This document shows, in pieces, positions 16,127-24,289 of a stretch of 34,440 nt of DNA (its first letter is position 1; each line of letters begins with the position of its first letter). A model generated the notes under the pieces. That model searched no databases, was not told where the DNA came from, and saw nothing but the letters and a program-made list of their open reading frames with translations. The translations under genes and the position numbers were made by a program. Source of the DNA: Lachnospiraceae bacterium UBA7225 (GTDB taxonomy: Bacteria; Bacillota; Clostridia; Lachnospirales; Lachnospiraceae); NCBI GenBank assembly GCA_002473385.1, contig DKTR01000014.1, positions 1 to 34,440 on the forward strand. Direction: 5' to 3'.

Positions 16127-18871
16127 ATGACAGAAGCGGGAGCAAAGAAAAAAACAGTTGTGATATTGATAGCGGTACTGCTTGTATCCTGTGTATATAT
16201 TTTCCATGATTTTTTGTTTGGCGATTATGTACTTGCATATATGGATGTGGGTACGGATACGTATGACCAGTATCTGATGCATTACCAGACTATCATAAAT
16301 CATCTGAGAGAGGGCAGTTTTTCTCTCTGGGATTTTTGCAATGGTTACGGCATCAATATGTATTCTCTGAATATGTTTGACCCGTTTTTGATGCTGCTTT
16401 ATGCCTGTGGAGTGCTGTCTGGACCGGAAGTGATCTATCATCTGCTGGTTTATGTGCAGATTCTGCGCATTCTGCTTGCCGGGCTGGCAATTTACGGATT
16501 CCTGTCCTGCTTTTGTCTGTCGGAGCGCAGCAAGCTGATTGCATCCTATATATACGCACTCTGCGGCTATATGGTAGTCTGGGGACAGCACTACCAGTTC
16601 GGAACGCTGCTGGTGCTGCTTCCGCTGCTTCTGATGGCGGCGGAGAAGGCTCTGAAAAAACCGCGCTGGTATCTGGGGCTTACGCTGCTGTGCGGCGTGT
16701 GTGCCATTGATGCGCTGTATTTCAGTTATATGCAGTTTATTGTACTTGGTGTATATTTTCTGTTCCGGATTTCCTGGCGGGAAAGACTATTTGGCAGAAA
16801 AGGACTTCTGACGCTGGCAAAGTCATACGGTTCCATGCTGCTTGGCATCGGCATCGGGCTGGTAAACCTGCTGCCGAGCGGAAATACAATTGTGAATGTT
16901 TCCGGACGTGTGACGGCGAAGCCGCTGGCGGAAAAGCTGCTGGATGCTGTCCGTTTTTACGGGATGAATTTCTATAAAACATTATTTAAAAGATTCTTTT
17001 CCAGCAATCTGGAGGGGATCACGGAATACAGCGGATATTCGAATTACTACGAAGCACCCAATGTCTTTTTTTCAGCGCTGTTCATCATCGCGGCAGTCTG
17101 TTTTGTATGGATGATCCTGCGCAGGCGCCCGCAGGCTGTCCGGTCTTTGCGCGGGGGCATGTCCAATGGAGAAGCTTCCGTTACAGAAGGCGGGGCATTT
17201 TATAGCAGAAAGCAGAAGTGTCTGCTGCTGCTTGCCATGGCAGCATGTACATTTACGATTGTCATGCCAATGGGAGGATTAATTTTCAACGGTTTTGCTT
17301 ACCCGTTTTCCAGACACACCTTTGTCTGCATGCCGTTTTTTGCCTGGCTGGTGGCGGCTTTCCTGCATGAGGTTTTTGAAAACCGCGGGCTCTGTCTGCC
17401 GGTATTTGGTCTGGTATCGGCGGCAGTGATCGTCCAGTATCTGCGGGTACATGTGCCGGGTGCAGAATACCTGCCGGTGACGTTGACGCTGGGGGCAGCC
17501 GGTATTATTGTCTGCCTGTTTCTTGCCGCGCGCGCAAAAAGGACATGGGTTCGGCAGGCGGCGGCGGGCGGACTGCTCATCTGTGCTGCCGTGACGATGT
17601 GTGTGGATGCCTGGTACTCTTACAACGAGCGTGCGGCCTTAGAGAAAGCGCCAAGTGCGTATTTTGATGAATTGTACGATGAGAACGTTTCTAATGCGCT
17701 CGCCTGGCTGAAGGAGACTGATGATTCGTTTTACCGTGTTGAGAAGGACTATACGATCGGCAGCCGCACTTCCAGTCTCAATGCTCTGGCGCAGAATTAT
17801 ATGCCGGTCAGCACCTACAATTCTTCGCTGAATGTAAATCTGCGGGAGTTTGTAAAGAAGCTGTGGCCGAATCTTAATATTGCGGATAATGCTCATTTCA
17901 GCTACGCGAACGCGGTGTACGACAGCGCACAGGCTTCCCTGAGCCATGTGAAATATATCCTGTCCCGCAATGCGGCGCTCAATGTCGATGGCTATGAGCT
18001 GCTAAAACAGTTCGGCAATATTTATGTTTACCGCAACAGGAGTACGGAGGCGCTTGGAAAATTTTATACGAAGGCGCTCACCAGTGAGGATTTTGAGAAC
18101 AGCGCAGGCACGGCAGACCGTGATAAGCTGCTGACGCAGGCGGTAATCTGCGATACGGCGGATGATCTGACAGAAACCGACGGTACGCTTCTTGAGACGT
18201 GCAGGCAGCAGGAGCTGGCTGTGGATGCTGCAGCGGAAAGCACAGAAGAGGGAATAAGGATCACGCTGCCGGTGCGCGAGGGCAGCGTCCGGCTGGAATT
18301 TGACCTTCAGTTTCCGAAGGATGTTCCTTATGTATATATTCAATATGGCGAATATTATACAATGGTACGCGCAGAAAAAAAGACGATGCATGTGGAGCTG
18401 AATATCCCTGAAAGTATTGATATGCTGGAAATTACCTGTCCGCTGCCGTATGAAACCTTTGTGGCACTGAGAAATGTGCGGGTCTATGAGACGGAAGAGT
18501 ATGATTTTTCTGCACTCAGCGAGGGCATTTCTTTTTCCGCGGGGGAAAAGGACAGCGTGGTGAGCGGGACGGCAAATGTGACGGAAAAGGGAATACTATT
18601 TGTGCCGGTTCCCTATGAGGACGGCTGGACTGCCCTGGTGGACGGAGAGAAGACAGAAATCCGGCAGGTGGACTACGGTTTCTGCGGGATTATGCTGGAG
18701 CCGGGAGAGCATGAGATACAGATGGTTTATAAGTGTCCGGGGTTTGCAGCGGGCGCAGCGGGAAGCATTTTTTTCCTGGTGCTGACGGCAGTAATCTGGG
18801 CGGCGCTGGGATATCGCGCGAAAAGGAAAGCGGACAAAAATGGAATTGTTGAAAAAGCTGAAATGGTATAA
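16127..18871 (+). CDS. YfhO-family membrane glycosyltransferase-like protein
   Basis: A 914-residue integral membrane protein. Roughly residues 1-500 contain a dozen or more hydrophobic segments of GT-C architecture, with the outward loop DVGTDTYDQY after the first helix and NGYGINMYSLNMFDP, both typical of YfhO. An extracellular region (~505-880) follows, rich in acidic and β-forming residues and ending with VPVPYEDGWTALVDG, a conserved YfhO element. A last membrane helix lies near the C-terminus. In B. subtilis, YfhO transfers GlcNAc from C55-P-GlcNAc, made by CsbB, to lipoteichoic acid outside the cell. Here the CsbB-like gene at 3764 could supply the donor. The start ATG lies 3 bases after the preceding stop, and the end overlaps the next gene by 32 bases. 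Confidence 0.87.
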   Translation: MTEAGAKKKTVVILIAVLLVSCVYIFHDFLFGDYVLAYMDVGTDTYDQYLMHYQTIINHLREGSFSLWDFCNGYGINMYSLNMFDPFLMLLYACGVLSGPEVIYHLLVYVQILRILLAGLAIYGFLSCFCLSERSKLIASYIYALCGYMVVWGQHYQFGTLLVLLPLLLMAAEKALKKPRWYLGLTLLCGVCAIDALYFSYMQFIVLGVYFLFRISWRERLFGRKGLLTLAKSYGSMLLGIGIGLVNLLPSGNTIVNVSGRVTAKPLAEKLLDAVRFYGMNFYKTLFKRFFSSNLEGITEYSGYSNYYEAPNVFFSALFIIAAVCFVWMILRRRPQAVRSLRGGMSNGEASVTEGGAFYSRKQKCLLLLAMAACTFTIVMPMGGLIFNGFAYPFSRHTFVCMPFFAWLVAAFLHEVFENRGLCLPVFGLVSAAVIVQYLRVHVPGAEYLPVTLTLGAAGIIVCLFLAARAKRTWVRQAAAGGLLICAAVTMCVDAWYSYNERAALEKAPSAYFDELYDENVSNALAWLKETDDSFYRVEKDYTIGSRTSSLNALAQNYMPVSTYNSSLNVNLREFVKKLWPNLNIADNAHFSYANAVYDSAQASLSHVKYILSRNAALNVDGYELLKQFGNIYVYRNRSTEALGKFYTKALTSEDFENSAGTADRDKLLTQAVICDTADDLTETDGTLLETCRQQELAVDAAAESTEEGIRITLPVREGSVRLEFDLQFPKDVPYVYIQYGEYYTMVRAEKKTMHVELNIPESIDMLEITCPLPYETFVALRNVRVYETEEYDFSALSEGISFSAGEKDSVVSGTANVTEKGILFVPVPYEDGWTALVDGEKTEIRQVDYGFCGIMLEPGEHEIQMVYKCPGFAAGAAGSIFFLVLTAVIWAALGYRAKRKADKNGIVEKAEMV

Positions 18872-20666
18872 TGTCAAAAAGGGACTGCGTTATCTGAAGC
18901 ATTTTGGGGTGAAGGAGTTTGTTATCCGCCTGCAGGAGCGCATGGAGCCGGAGGAGGTTCCCTATGGTCTCTGGTACGAGGCGTACCGCCCCAAAGAGAA
19001 CACTCTGGCAGCGCAGCGCAGACGAAAATTTAAGCATGCCTGTAAATTCAGCATTGTGGTTCCGGCGTACGAGACGCCGGAGACATTTTTGCGGGCGATG
19101 ATCGAGTCTGTACAGAACCAGACCTATGGAGGCTGGGAACTGTGCATCGTAAATGCCAGCCCGCATAATGAGGAAATGCAAAGGGTGCTATCAGAGTATA
19201 CGGAAAAAGACGACCGTATCTGTGTGCGTGAGCTTGCAGAAAATCTGGGTATTGCCGGAAACACGAACGAGGCTCTTGCCATGGCATCGGGTGATTTTGT
19301 CGGTCTGCTGGATCATGATGACCTGCTGGCGCCGAATGCGCTTTTTGAGGCCGCAAAAGCGCTGGAGGCAGATCCGTTGATCGATGTGCTCTACACCGAC
19401 GAGGATAAAGTGGATACGGACGGACGCACGCATTTTAAGCCGAATCTGAAGCCTGATTTCAACCTTGATCTGCTGCGTTCGAATAATTACATTTGTCATT
19501 TTTTCATGGTAAGAAAAACTCTTGCAGAGCGGGTGGGCGGTTTCCGGGGTGCATATGAGGGTGCACAGGATTATGATTTTATTCTGCGCTGTACGGATAT
19601 GGCAGAGAAGATCCATCATATTCCGGAGATTCTGTATCACTGGCGGACCCATGCGGCGTCTACAGCAGACAATCCCATCAGCAAAATGTATGCCTATGAG
19701 GCGGGGAAGCGCGCTATAGAGGCGCATCTAGAAAGACGCGGCCAGACGGCGGAGGTTTCACTGAAAAAGGATCTGGGTTTTTACCGGGTGAAGTATCCCG
19801 TACAGGGAAATCCGCTGGTGTCCATCATTATCCCGAACAAGGATGAGGCGGCTTCCCTGCGGCTCTGTCTGGAATCTCTCAGGAGAACAGCTGATTATGA
19901 AAATTATGAGATTATCATAGTGGAGAACAACAGCAGCAGCCGGGAGATTTTTGCGTACTATAAAGAGCTGTCACAGGATCCGCGCATACGGATTGTCCGC
20001 TGGAAGAATGCATTTAACTATTCCGCAATCAACAATTATGGTGTAAAATATGCAAAGGGAGAATTCCTTTTGTTTCTGAACAACGATATCGAAGCAATGG
20101 AAAAGGGCTGGCTGGAGGAAATGCTGGGAAACTGCCAGCGCCCGGAGGTGGGCATCACCGGCGCAAAGCTCTGTTATCCGGACGGGACCATCCAGCATGC
20201 AGGTACTGTGATCGGTATCGGCGGAATCGCCGGGCATATGTTTGTGAATATGCCGCAGGATCGCAGCGGTTATCTGCACAAGGCATCGCTGCAGATGGAC
20301 TATAGTGCGGTAACAGCAGCGTGTATGATGATGAAGCGCAGCCTGTTTGAGCAGCTTGGCGGCTTTGAAGAGCGGCTTTCGGTAGCGTTCAATGATGTGG
20401 ATCTCTGCCTGCGGGCAAATGAGGCAGGCTATCTGGTTGTCTACGATCCTTATGTGTGTCTGCGTCATTATGAATCGAAGAGCCGCGGGGCGGAGGACTC
20501 GCCGGAAAAGGTGCGGCGGTTCCAGGAAGAAATAGAGTTCATGAGAACCCGCTGGGAAAAACTTTTAAAGGCGGGCGATCCATACTACAATAAAAATCTG
20601 TCGCTGTCCAAATGGAATTATTCCCTGCGGGCGGACGGGAAAAGGGGGAGAAATACAAATGATTGA
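18840..20666 (+). CDS. Tandem two-domain GT2 glycosyltransferase
   Basis: A 608-residue protein with two family 2 glycosyltransferase domains. The first (about 68-290) has FSIVVPAYETP, the DXD-like LDHDDLL (158-163), YTDEDK (185-190) and DYDFILR (244-250). The second (about 325-570) has VSIIIPNKDE, LNNDIEAM (413-420), CYPDGTIQHAG, and FNDVDLCLR (517-525). This layout is typical of rhamnan and O-antigen biosynthesis enzymes that add two sugars or build a disaccharide repeat. It overlaps the yfhO-like gene by 32 bases in another frame, which indicates tight coupling. A positively charged N-terminal segment (LLKKLKWYNVKKGLRYLK) may associate with the membrane. Its donors could be dTDP-rhamnose and the WecE product, but this is inference. 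Confidence 0.92.
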   Translation: MELLKKLKWYNVKKGLRYLKHFGVKEFVIRLQERMEPEEVPYGLWYEAYRPKENTLAAQRRRKFKHACKFSIVVPAYETPETFLRAMIESVQNQTYGGWELCIVNASPHNEEMQRVLSEYTEKDDRICVRELAENLGIAGNTNEALAMASGDFVGLLDHDDLLAPNALFEAAKALEADPLIDVLYTDEDKVDTDGRTHFKPNLKPDFNLDLLRSNNYICHFFMVRKTLAERVGGFRGAYEGAQDYDFILRCTDMAEKIHHIPEILYHWRTHAASTADNPISKMYAYEAGKRAIEAHLERRGQTAEVSLKKDLGFYRVKYPVQGNPLVSIIIPNKDEAASLRLCLESLRRTADYENYEIIIVENNSSSREIFAYYKELSQDPRIRIVRWKNAFNYSAINNYGVKYAKGEFLLFLNNDIEAMEKGWLEEMLGNCQRPEVGITGAKLCYPDGTIQHAGTVIGIGGIAGHMFVNMPQDRSGYLHKASLQMDYSAVTAACMMMKRSLFEQLGGFEERLSVAFNDVDLCLRANEAGYLVVYDPYVCLRHYESKSRGAEDSPEKVRRFQEEIEFMRTRWEKLLKAGDPYYNKNLSLSKWNYSLRADGKRGRNTND

Positions 20667-21789
20667 TTTTAACAGGGCGCCGTTTACCGGAAAAGAGACG
20701 GAGTATATGGAGCAGGCGATCAAGAGCGGCAAAATGTGCGGAGACGGTCCGTTTACAAAGAAATGCGCACAGTGGATCTGTGATACGTACCATGTAAATC
20801 ATACGCTGTTGACAACCTCCTGCACGCATGCACTGGAGATGTCGGCATATCTTGCAGATATCCAGCCGGGTGACGAGGTGATCATGCCCTCCTACACTTT
20901 TTGCTCGACAGCAGATGCTTTCGTGCTGCGCGGGGCCAGGATTGTGTTTGTTGATATCCGTCCGGAGACTATGAATATTGATGAGCGGCTGATTGAGGAA
21001 GCCATTACGGAGAAAACAAAGGCGATCGTCCCGGTTCACTATGCGGGGGTGGCGTGTGCGATGGACGAGATTCTGGCGATCGCCAGAAAGCATGATCTGA
21101 AAGTAATAGAGGATGCTGCACAGGGGATGAACGCTTACTACAAGGGGATTCCGCTTGGCACCATCGGTGATTTTGGCTGCTACAGCTTCCATGAGACGAA
21201 AAATTATACGATGGGTGAGGGCGGGGCTCTGCTCTTTCAGGATGAGCGTTATCAGGAAAAAGCGGAAATCCTGCGTGAAAAGGGTACCGATCGAAGCAAG
21301 TTTTTCCGCGGACAGGTGGATAAATACACCTGGGTAGATTTTGGCTCATCCTACCTTCCGAGTGATCTGAACGCGGCGTATCTATATGCACAGCTTGAGA
21401 TCGCTGACCAGATCAACCGCAAGCGTCTGGAAATCTACAACTATTATCATGAGGCATTTGCGCCTCTGGAGGAGAAGGGGGTGCTGGAGCGCCCGTTTGT
21501 TCCCAAATATGCGACTCATAATGCACATATGTATTACGTGAAGCTGAAGGATTTAGAGGCAAGGGGACGCTTTATTACTTATCTGCGTGAGCATGGCATC
21601 TGGGCAGTGTTCCATTATGTGCCGCTGCACTCAGCGGCTGCCGGAAGAAAATTCGGAAGATTTTCCGGCGAGGATATTTATACCACAAAGGAGAGTGAGC
21701 GCCTTGTGCGTCTGCCGATGTATTACAATTTGGAAATGGAGCAGGTGGAATACATTGTGGATACGATCCTGAAATATCAGAACTGGTAG
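20659..21789 (+). CDS. wecE: dTDP-4-amino-4,6-dideoxygalactose transaminase, WecE type
   Basis: PLP-dependent sugar aminotransferase of the DegT/DnrJ/EryC1/StrS family. At 376 residues it has the length recalled for E. coli WecE (RffA) and shares its features: SGKMCGDGPFT near residue 23, TTSCTHALEM, PGDEVIMPSYTF, VPVHYAGVAC, EDAAQG, the PLP lysine K181 in FHETKNYT, and FFRGQVDKYTW. The predicted reaction turns dTDP-4-dehydro-6-deoxyglucose, made by RfbB, into dTDP-Fuc4N using glutamate. The active site KNYTMGEGG lacks one Gly of the enterobacterial KNYTAGGEGG. It overlaps the upstream GT gene by 8 bases, with GGGGGAG at 20644-20650. No acetyltransferase (WecD) is in the window, so the amino sugar may stay free or be modified elsewhere. 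Confidence 0.92.
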   Translation: MIDFNRAPFTGKETEYMEQAIKSGKMCGDGPFTKKCAQWICDTYHVNHTLLTTSCTHALEMSAYLADIQPGDEVIMPSYTFCSTADAFVLRGARIVFVDIRPETMNIDERLIEEAITEKTKAIVPVHYAGVACAMDEILAIARKHDLKVIEDAAQGMNAYYKGIPLGTIGDFGCYSFHETKNYTMGEGGALLFQDERYQEKAEILREKGTDRSKFFRGQVDKYTWVDFGSSYLPSDLNAAYLYAQLEIADQINRKRLEIYNYYHEAFAPLEEKGVLERPFVPKYATHNAHMYYVKLKDLEARGRFITYLREHGIWAVFHYVPLHSAAAGRKFGRFSGEDIYTTKESERLVRLPMYYNLEMEQVEYIVDTILKYQNW

Positions 21790-21798
21790 GAGAGAAAG

Positions 21799-22752
21799 AT
21801 GGATGTATCTGTCATAATCCCCAATTATAATGGGAAAGAATATATAAGAGCATGCCTGGATAGTCTGCTTGCGCAGGGGACGGGCGCGCTTTCGGTCATC
21901 GTTGTGGATAATGCTTCCACTGACGGAAGCCCGGAAATTATCCGGTCGGAGTATCCATCTGTAAAGCTGATCTGTCTGAAGAAAAATTACGGGTTTTCCC
22001 GGGCAGTCAATGAAGGTATCCGGGCGGCAGAAACGGAATATGTGATCTTGCTCAATAACGATACGCGGGTGGAAGCGGGCTTTGCGGCGGAGCTTCTGCG
22101 GGCAATCAGGCAGGATGCGCGGATTTTTTCCTGTCAGGCGCAGATGCGGCAGATGGACCATCCCGGGCTTCTGGATAATGCCGGTGATTTTTATTGTGCA
22201 CTCGGCTGGGCAGTGACGCGCGGAAAGGGCAGGAGCTGCGCATGTTATGACAGGGAAGATACAATATTTTCCTCGTGTGCAGGCGCGGCAATCTATCGGA
22301 AGTGTATTTTTGATAAAATCGGTTATTTTGACGAGAAGCATTTTGCCTATCTGGAGGATGTGGATATTTGTTACCGCGCCAGAATTGCCGGATACGAAAA
22401 CCGTTATGCGCCGCTGGCAGTTGTTTATCACAAGGGCAGTGCTTCTACCGGCTCCCGTTATAACCGTTTTAAGGTGAGCAGCGCGGCACGCAATAATATA
22501 TATCTCATTTACAAAAACATGCCGCTCTGGCAGATCTGGCTGAATCTGCCGCTGCTTTTTGCCGGGACGCTGGTCAAGCTTTTGTTTTTTTCGGCAAAGG
22601 GTATGGGAATTACGTATCTGAAGGGGCTGTGGCAGGGTATTCTTCTGGCGCGCAGCGGCGAAAAAGTGCCGTATTTGCCGGAAAATTTTGATAATTGCTG
22701 GTGTATTCAGCTCGAACTGTGGCGAAACCTTGCAAAGGTATTAAGAAATTAG
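21799..22752 (+). CDS. GT2 glycosyltransferase (rhamnosyltransferase-like)
   Basis: A 317-residue family 2 glycosyltransferase, last gene of the main operon. The fold begins at once (VSVIIPNYNGKEYI), with VVDNASTDGS at 35-44, the metal motif LNNDTRVE at 85-92, and the acceptor-side motif YLEDVDICYR around residue 185. The C-terminus has a hydrophobic stretch (about 245-275) that may lie on or in the membrane. ATG 21799 is preceded by AGGAGAG at 21788-21794. Similar proteins are often annotated as rhamnosyltransferases, and dTDP-rhamnose is made by this locus, but donor and linkage cannot be read from the sequence. Confidence 0.9.
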   Translation: MDVSVIIPNYNGKEYIRACLDSLLAQGTGALSVIVVDNASTDGSPEIIRSEYPSVKLICLKKNYGFSRAVNEGIRAAETEYVILLNNDTRVEAGFAAELLRAIRQDARIFSCQAQMRQMDHPGLLDNAGDFYCALGWAVTRGKGRSCACYDREDTIFSSCAGAAIYRKCIFDKIGYFDEKHFAYLEDVDICYRARIAGYENRYAPLAVVYHKGSASTGSRYNRFKVSSAARNNIYLIYKNMPLWQIWLNLPLLFAGTLVKLLFFSAKGMGITYLKGLWQGILLARSGEKVPYLPENFDNCWCIQLELWRNLAKVLRN

Positions 22753-22784
22753 AAATAAAAATGTAATATTTTTGCATTCGGCAG

Positions 22785-22813
22785 TTGCATTTTTGAAACT
22801 CACAGTGTATGAT
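22785..22813 (+). promoter_or_regulatory. Sigma-A promoter for the priming transferase unit
   Basis: A -35 TTGCAT (22785-22790) and a -10 TATGAT (22808-22813) are separated by exactly 17 bases, and TTGCATT(C/T) occurs twice just here (22772-22778 and 22785-22791). Transcription would start near 22820, about 30 bases before the TTG start. This allows the last three polysaccharide genes to be controlled separately from the main operon. Confidence 0.7.
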
Positions 22814-22848
22814 GATAAAAGTATGGATAACATAAGGGGTGAACCAGA

Positions 22849-24249
22849 TTGATTAAAGACAATCAAAAGTATTTTAATCGACTGCATGTTCTGATAGATG
22901 CCCTGATTGTGGTCGGCAGTTATCTGCTGGCGTGGTTTGTCCAGATAAAAATACTGACACCGCCGGATATAGGTGTATATCCCGATGCGGTATATATGCT
23001 TGTGCTGCTTCCGCTGGTTCCGGGAATGCTGCTTTTGTATTCCGCGTTCAATCTTTATACGCCTAAGCGGGTGCAGGGAAGACGTCTGGAATACGGCAAT
23101 GTCATAAAGGCAAATCTGCTTGGCATTCTGATATTTCTGGCAATGACGATGGCAATTAAGAAAATCGACTTCTCCCGTGGCGTTGTGTTCACATTTTTTG
23201 CACTGAACGTTACGGCGGATATCGTTGCCCGTATGCTGATCCGCGGTGTGCTGCGGGACATGCGCCGCAGAGGCATGAATCTGAAGCATATTCTGCTGGT
23301 AGGATATGGACAGGCCGCCAGGGAATACATCGACCGTATTCTGGAAAATCCACAGTGGGGCTATAAGGTGCTCGGTATTCTGGATGACAATTCTGAGCGC
23401 ACAACAGTTTACCGCGGTGTCCGCGTAATCGGGCGGACGGAAGAACTCATGGAGCTGATGACGGTCAATACGCTCGACGAGATTGCAATCACGCTGGGGC
23501 TGAGTGAATATTATAAACTGGAGCATATTGTTGCCCAGTGTGAGAAATCGGGTGTGCATACGAAATTCATTCCCGATTATGGCAATATTATTCCAACGAA
23601 GCCTTACACGGAGGATCTGATGGGGCTGCCGGTTATCAATATCCGTTACGTGCCGCTGTCCAATACATTTAATGCGCTTGTGAAGCGGGCGATGGATATT
23701 GCCGGTTCGCTTATATGTCTTGTTTTGTTTTCCCCGGTCATGCTGGTGACGGCTGTGCTTATCAGGCTGACATCCCCGGGACCGCTTATTTTTAAGCAGG
23801 AGCGTGTCGGACTGCACAACCGGCCGTTTGTCATGTATAAGTTCCGCTCTATGGAAGTACAGAAGGCAAATGCGGAGCGCCAGGGCTGGACGACGCGTCA
23901 TGATCCGCGGGTTACGGGAATCGGGAAATTTATCAGAAGGACAAGCATTGACGAGCTTCCGCAGCTTGTCAATGTATTGAAGGGCGAGATGAGCCTGATC
24001 GGTCCGCGTCCGGAGCGTCCGCAATTTGTGGAAAAGTTCCGCGAGGAAATTCCCCGATATATGATCAAGCATCAGGTGCGCCCCGGTATGACAGGATGGG
24101 CGCAGGTAAATGGGTACCGGGGGGACACTTCTATCAGAAAAAGAATTGAGTATGATTTATATTATATTGAAAACTGGACACTGGGACTGGATATCAAAAT
24201 TTTATTTCTGACAGCTTTCAAGGGATTTATTAATAAAAATGCATACTAA
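22849..24249 (+). CDS. Undecaprenyl-phosphate sugar-1-phosphate transferase (WbaP/CpsE type)
   Basis: Polyprenyl-phosphate hexose-1-phosphate transferase that starts glycan synthesis by moving a sugar-1-phosphate to undecaprenyl phosphate. It is 466 residues, with about four N-terminal membrane helices (12-34, 47-68, 86-104, 110-130), a Rossmann-like regulatory domain (ILLVGYGQAAREYI at 148-161), and the C-terminal catalytic domain (~277-466). The catalytic domain has a re-entrant membrane helix (283-305), FKQERVG, KFRSM, the catalytic dyad D368-E369 in SIDELPQ, and LIGPRPERP. The start is TTG 22849 with AAGGGGTG at 22834-22841. The sugar (glucose, galactose or another) cannot be told from motifs. 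It has its own promoter and is followed by an LCP ligase gene. Confidence 0.93.
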   Translation: MIKDNQKYFNRLHVLIDALIVVGSYLLAWFVQIKILTPPDIGVYPDAVYMLVLLPLVPGMLLLYSAFNLYTPKRVQGRRLEYGNVIKANLLGILIFLAMTMAIKKIDFSRGVVFTFFALNVTADIVARMLIRGVLRDMRRRGMNLKHILLVGYGQAAREYIDRILENPQWGYKVLGILDDNSERTTVYRGVRVIGRTEELMELMTVNTLDEIAITLGLSEYYKLEHIVAQCEKSGVHTKFIPDYGNIIPTKPYTEDLMGLPVINIRYVPLSNTFNALVKRAMDIAGSLICLVLFSPVMLVTAVLIRLTSPGPLIFKQERVGLHNRPFVMYKFRSMEVQKANAERQGWTTRHDPRVTGIGKFIRRTSIDELPQLVNVLKGEMSLIGPRPERPQFVEKFREEIPRYMIKHQVRPGMTGWAQVNGYRGDTSIRKRIEYDLYYIENWTLGLDIKILFLTAFKGFINKNAY

Positions 24250-24289
24250 AGCATCCAGGAAAGGGAAAAGGGAGAAAAGGGGATTTATT

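Noticed and set aside
15023..16591. A 522-codon open frame on the - strand across the end of the giant GT gene and the start of the YfhO-like gene
   Set aside because: It lies antisense to two well-supported genes, spans their boundary, and its translation is rich in His, Arg, Gln and Cys with no recognisable domain. It is a by-product of codon use on the other strand.
8326..22752. Recent horizontal insertion of the polysaccharide operon
   Set aside because: Such loci are often transferred, but no integrase, transposase, tRNA edge or flanking direct repeat is seen in the window, and I could not compute base composition reliably.
22741..24072. A 443-codon open frame on the - strand across the priming transferase gene
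   Set aside because: Antisense to a gene with complete catalytic motifs; its translation is rich in His, Arg and Gln, with no ribosome binding site or domain.
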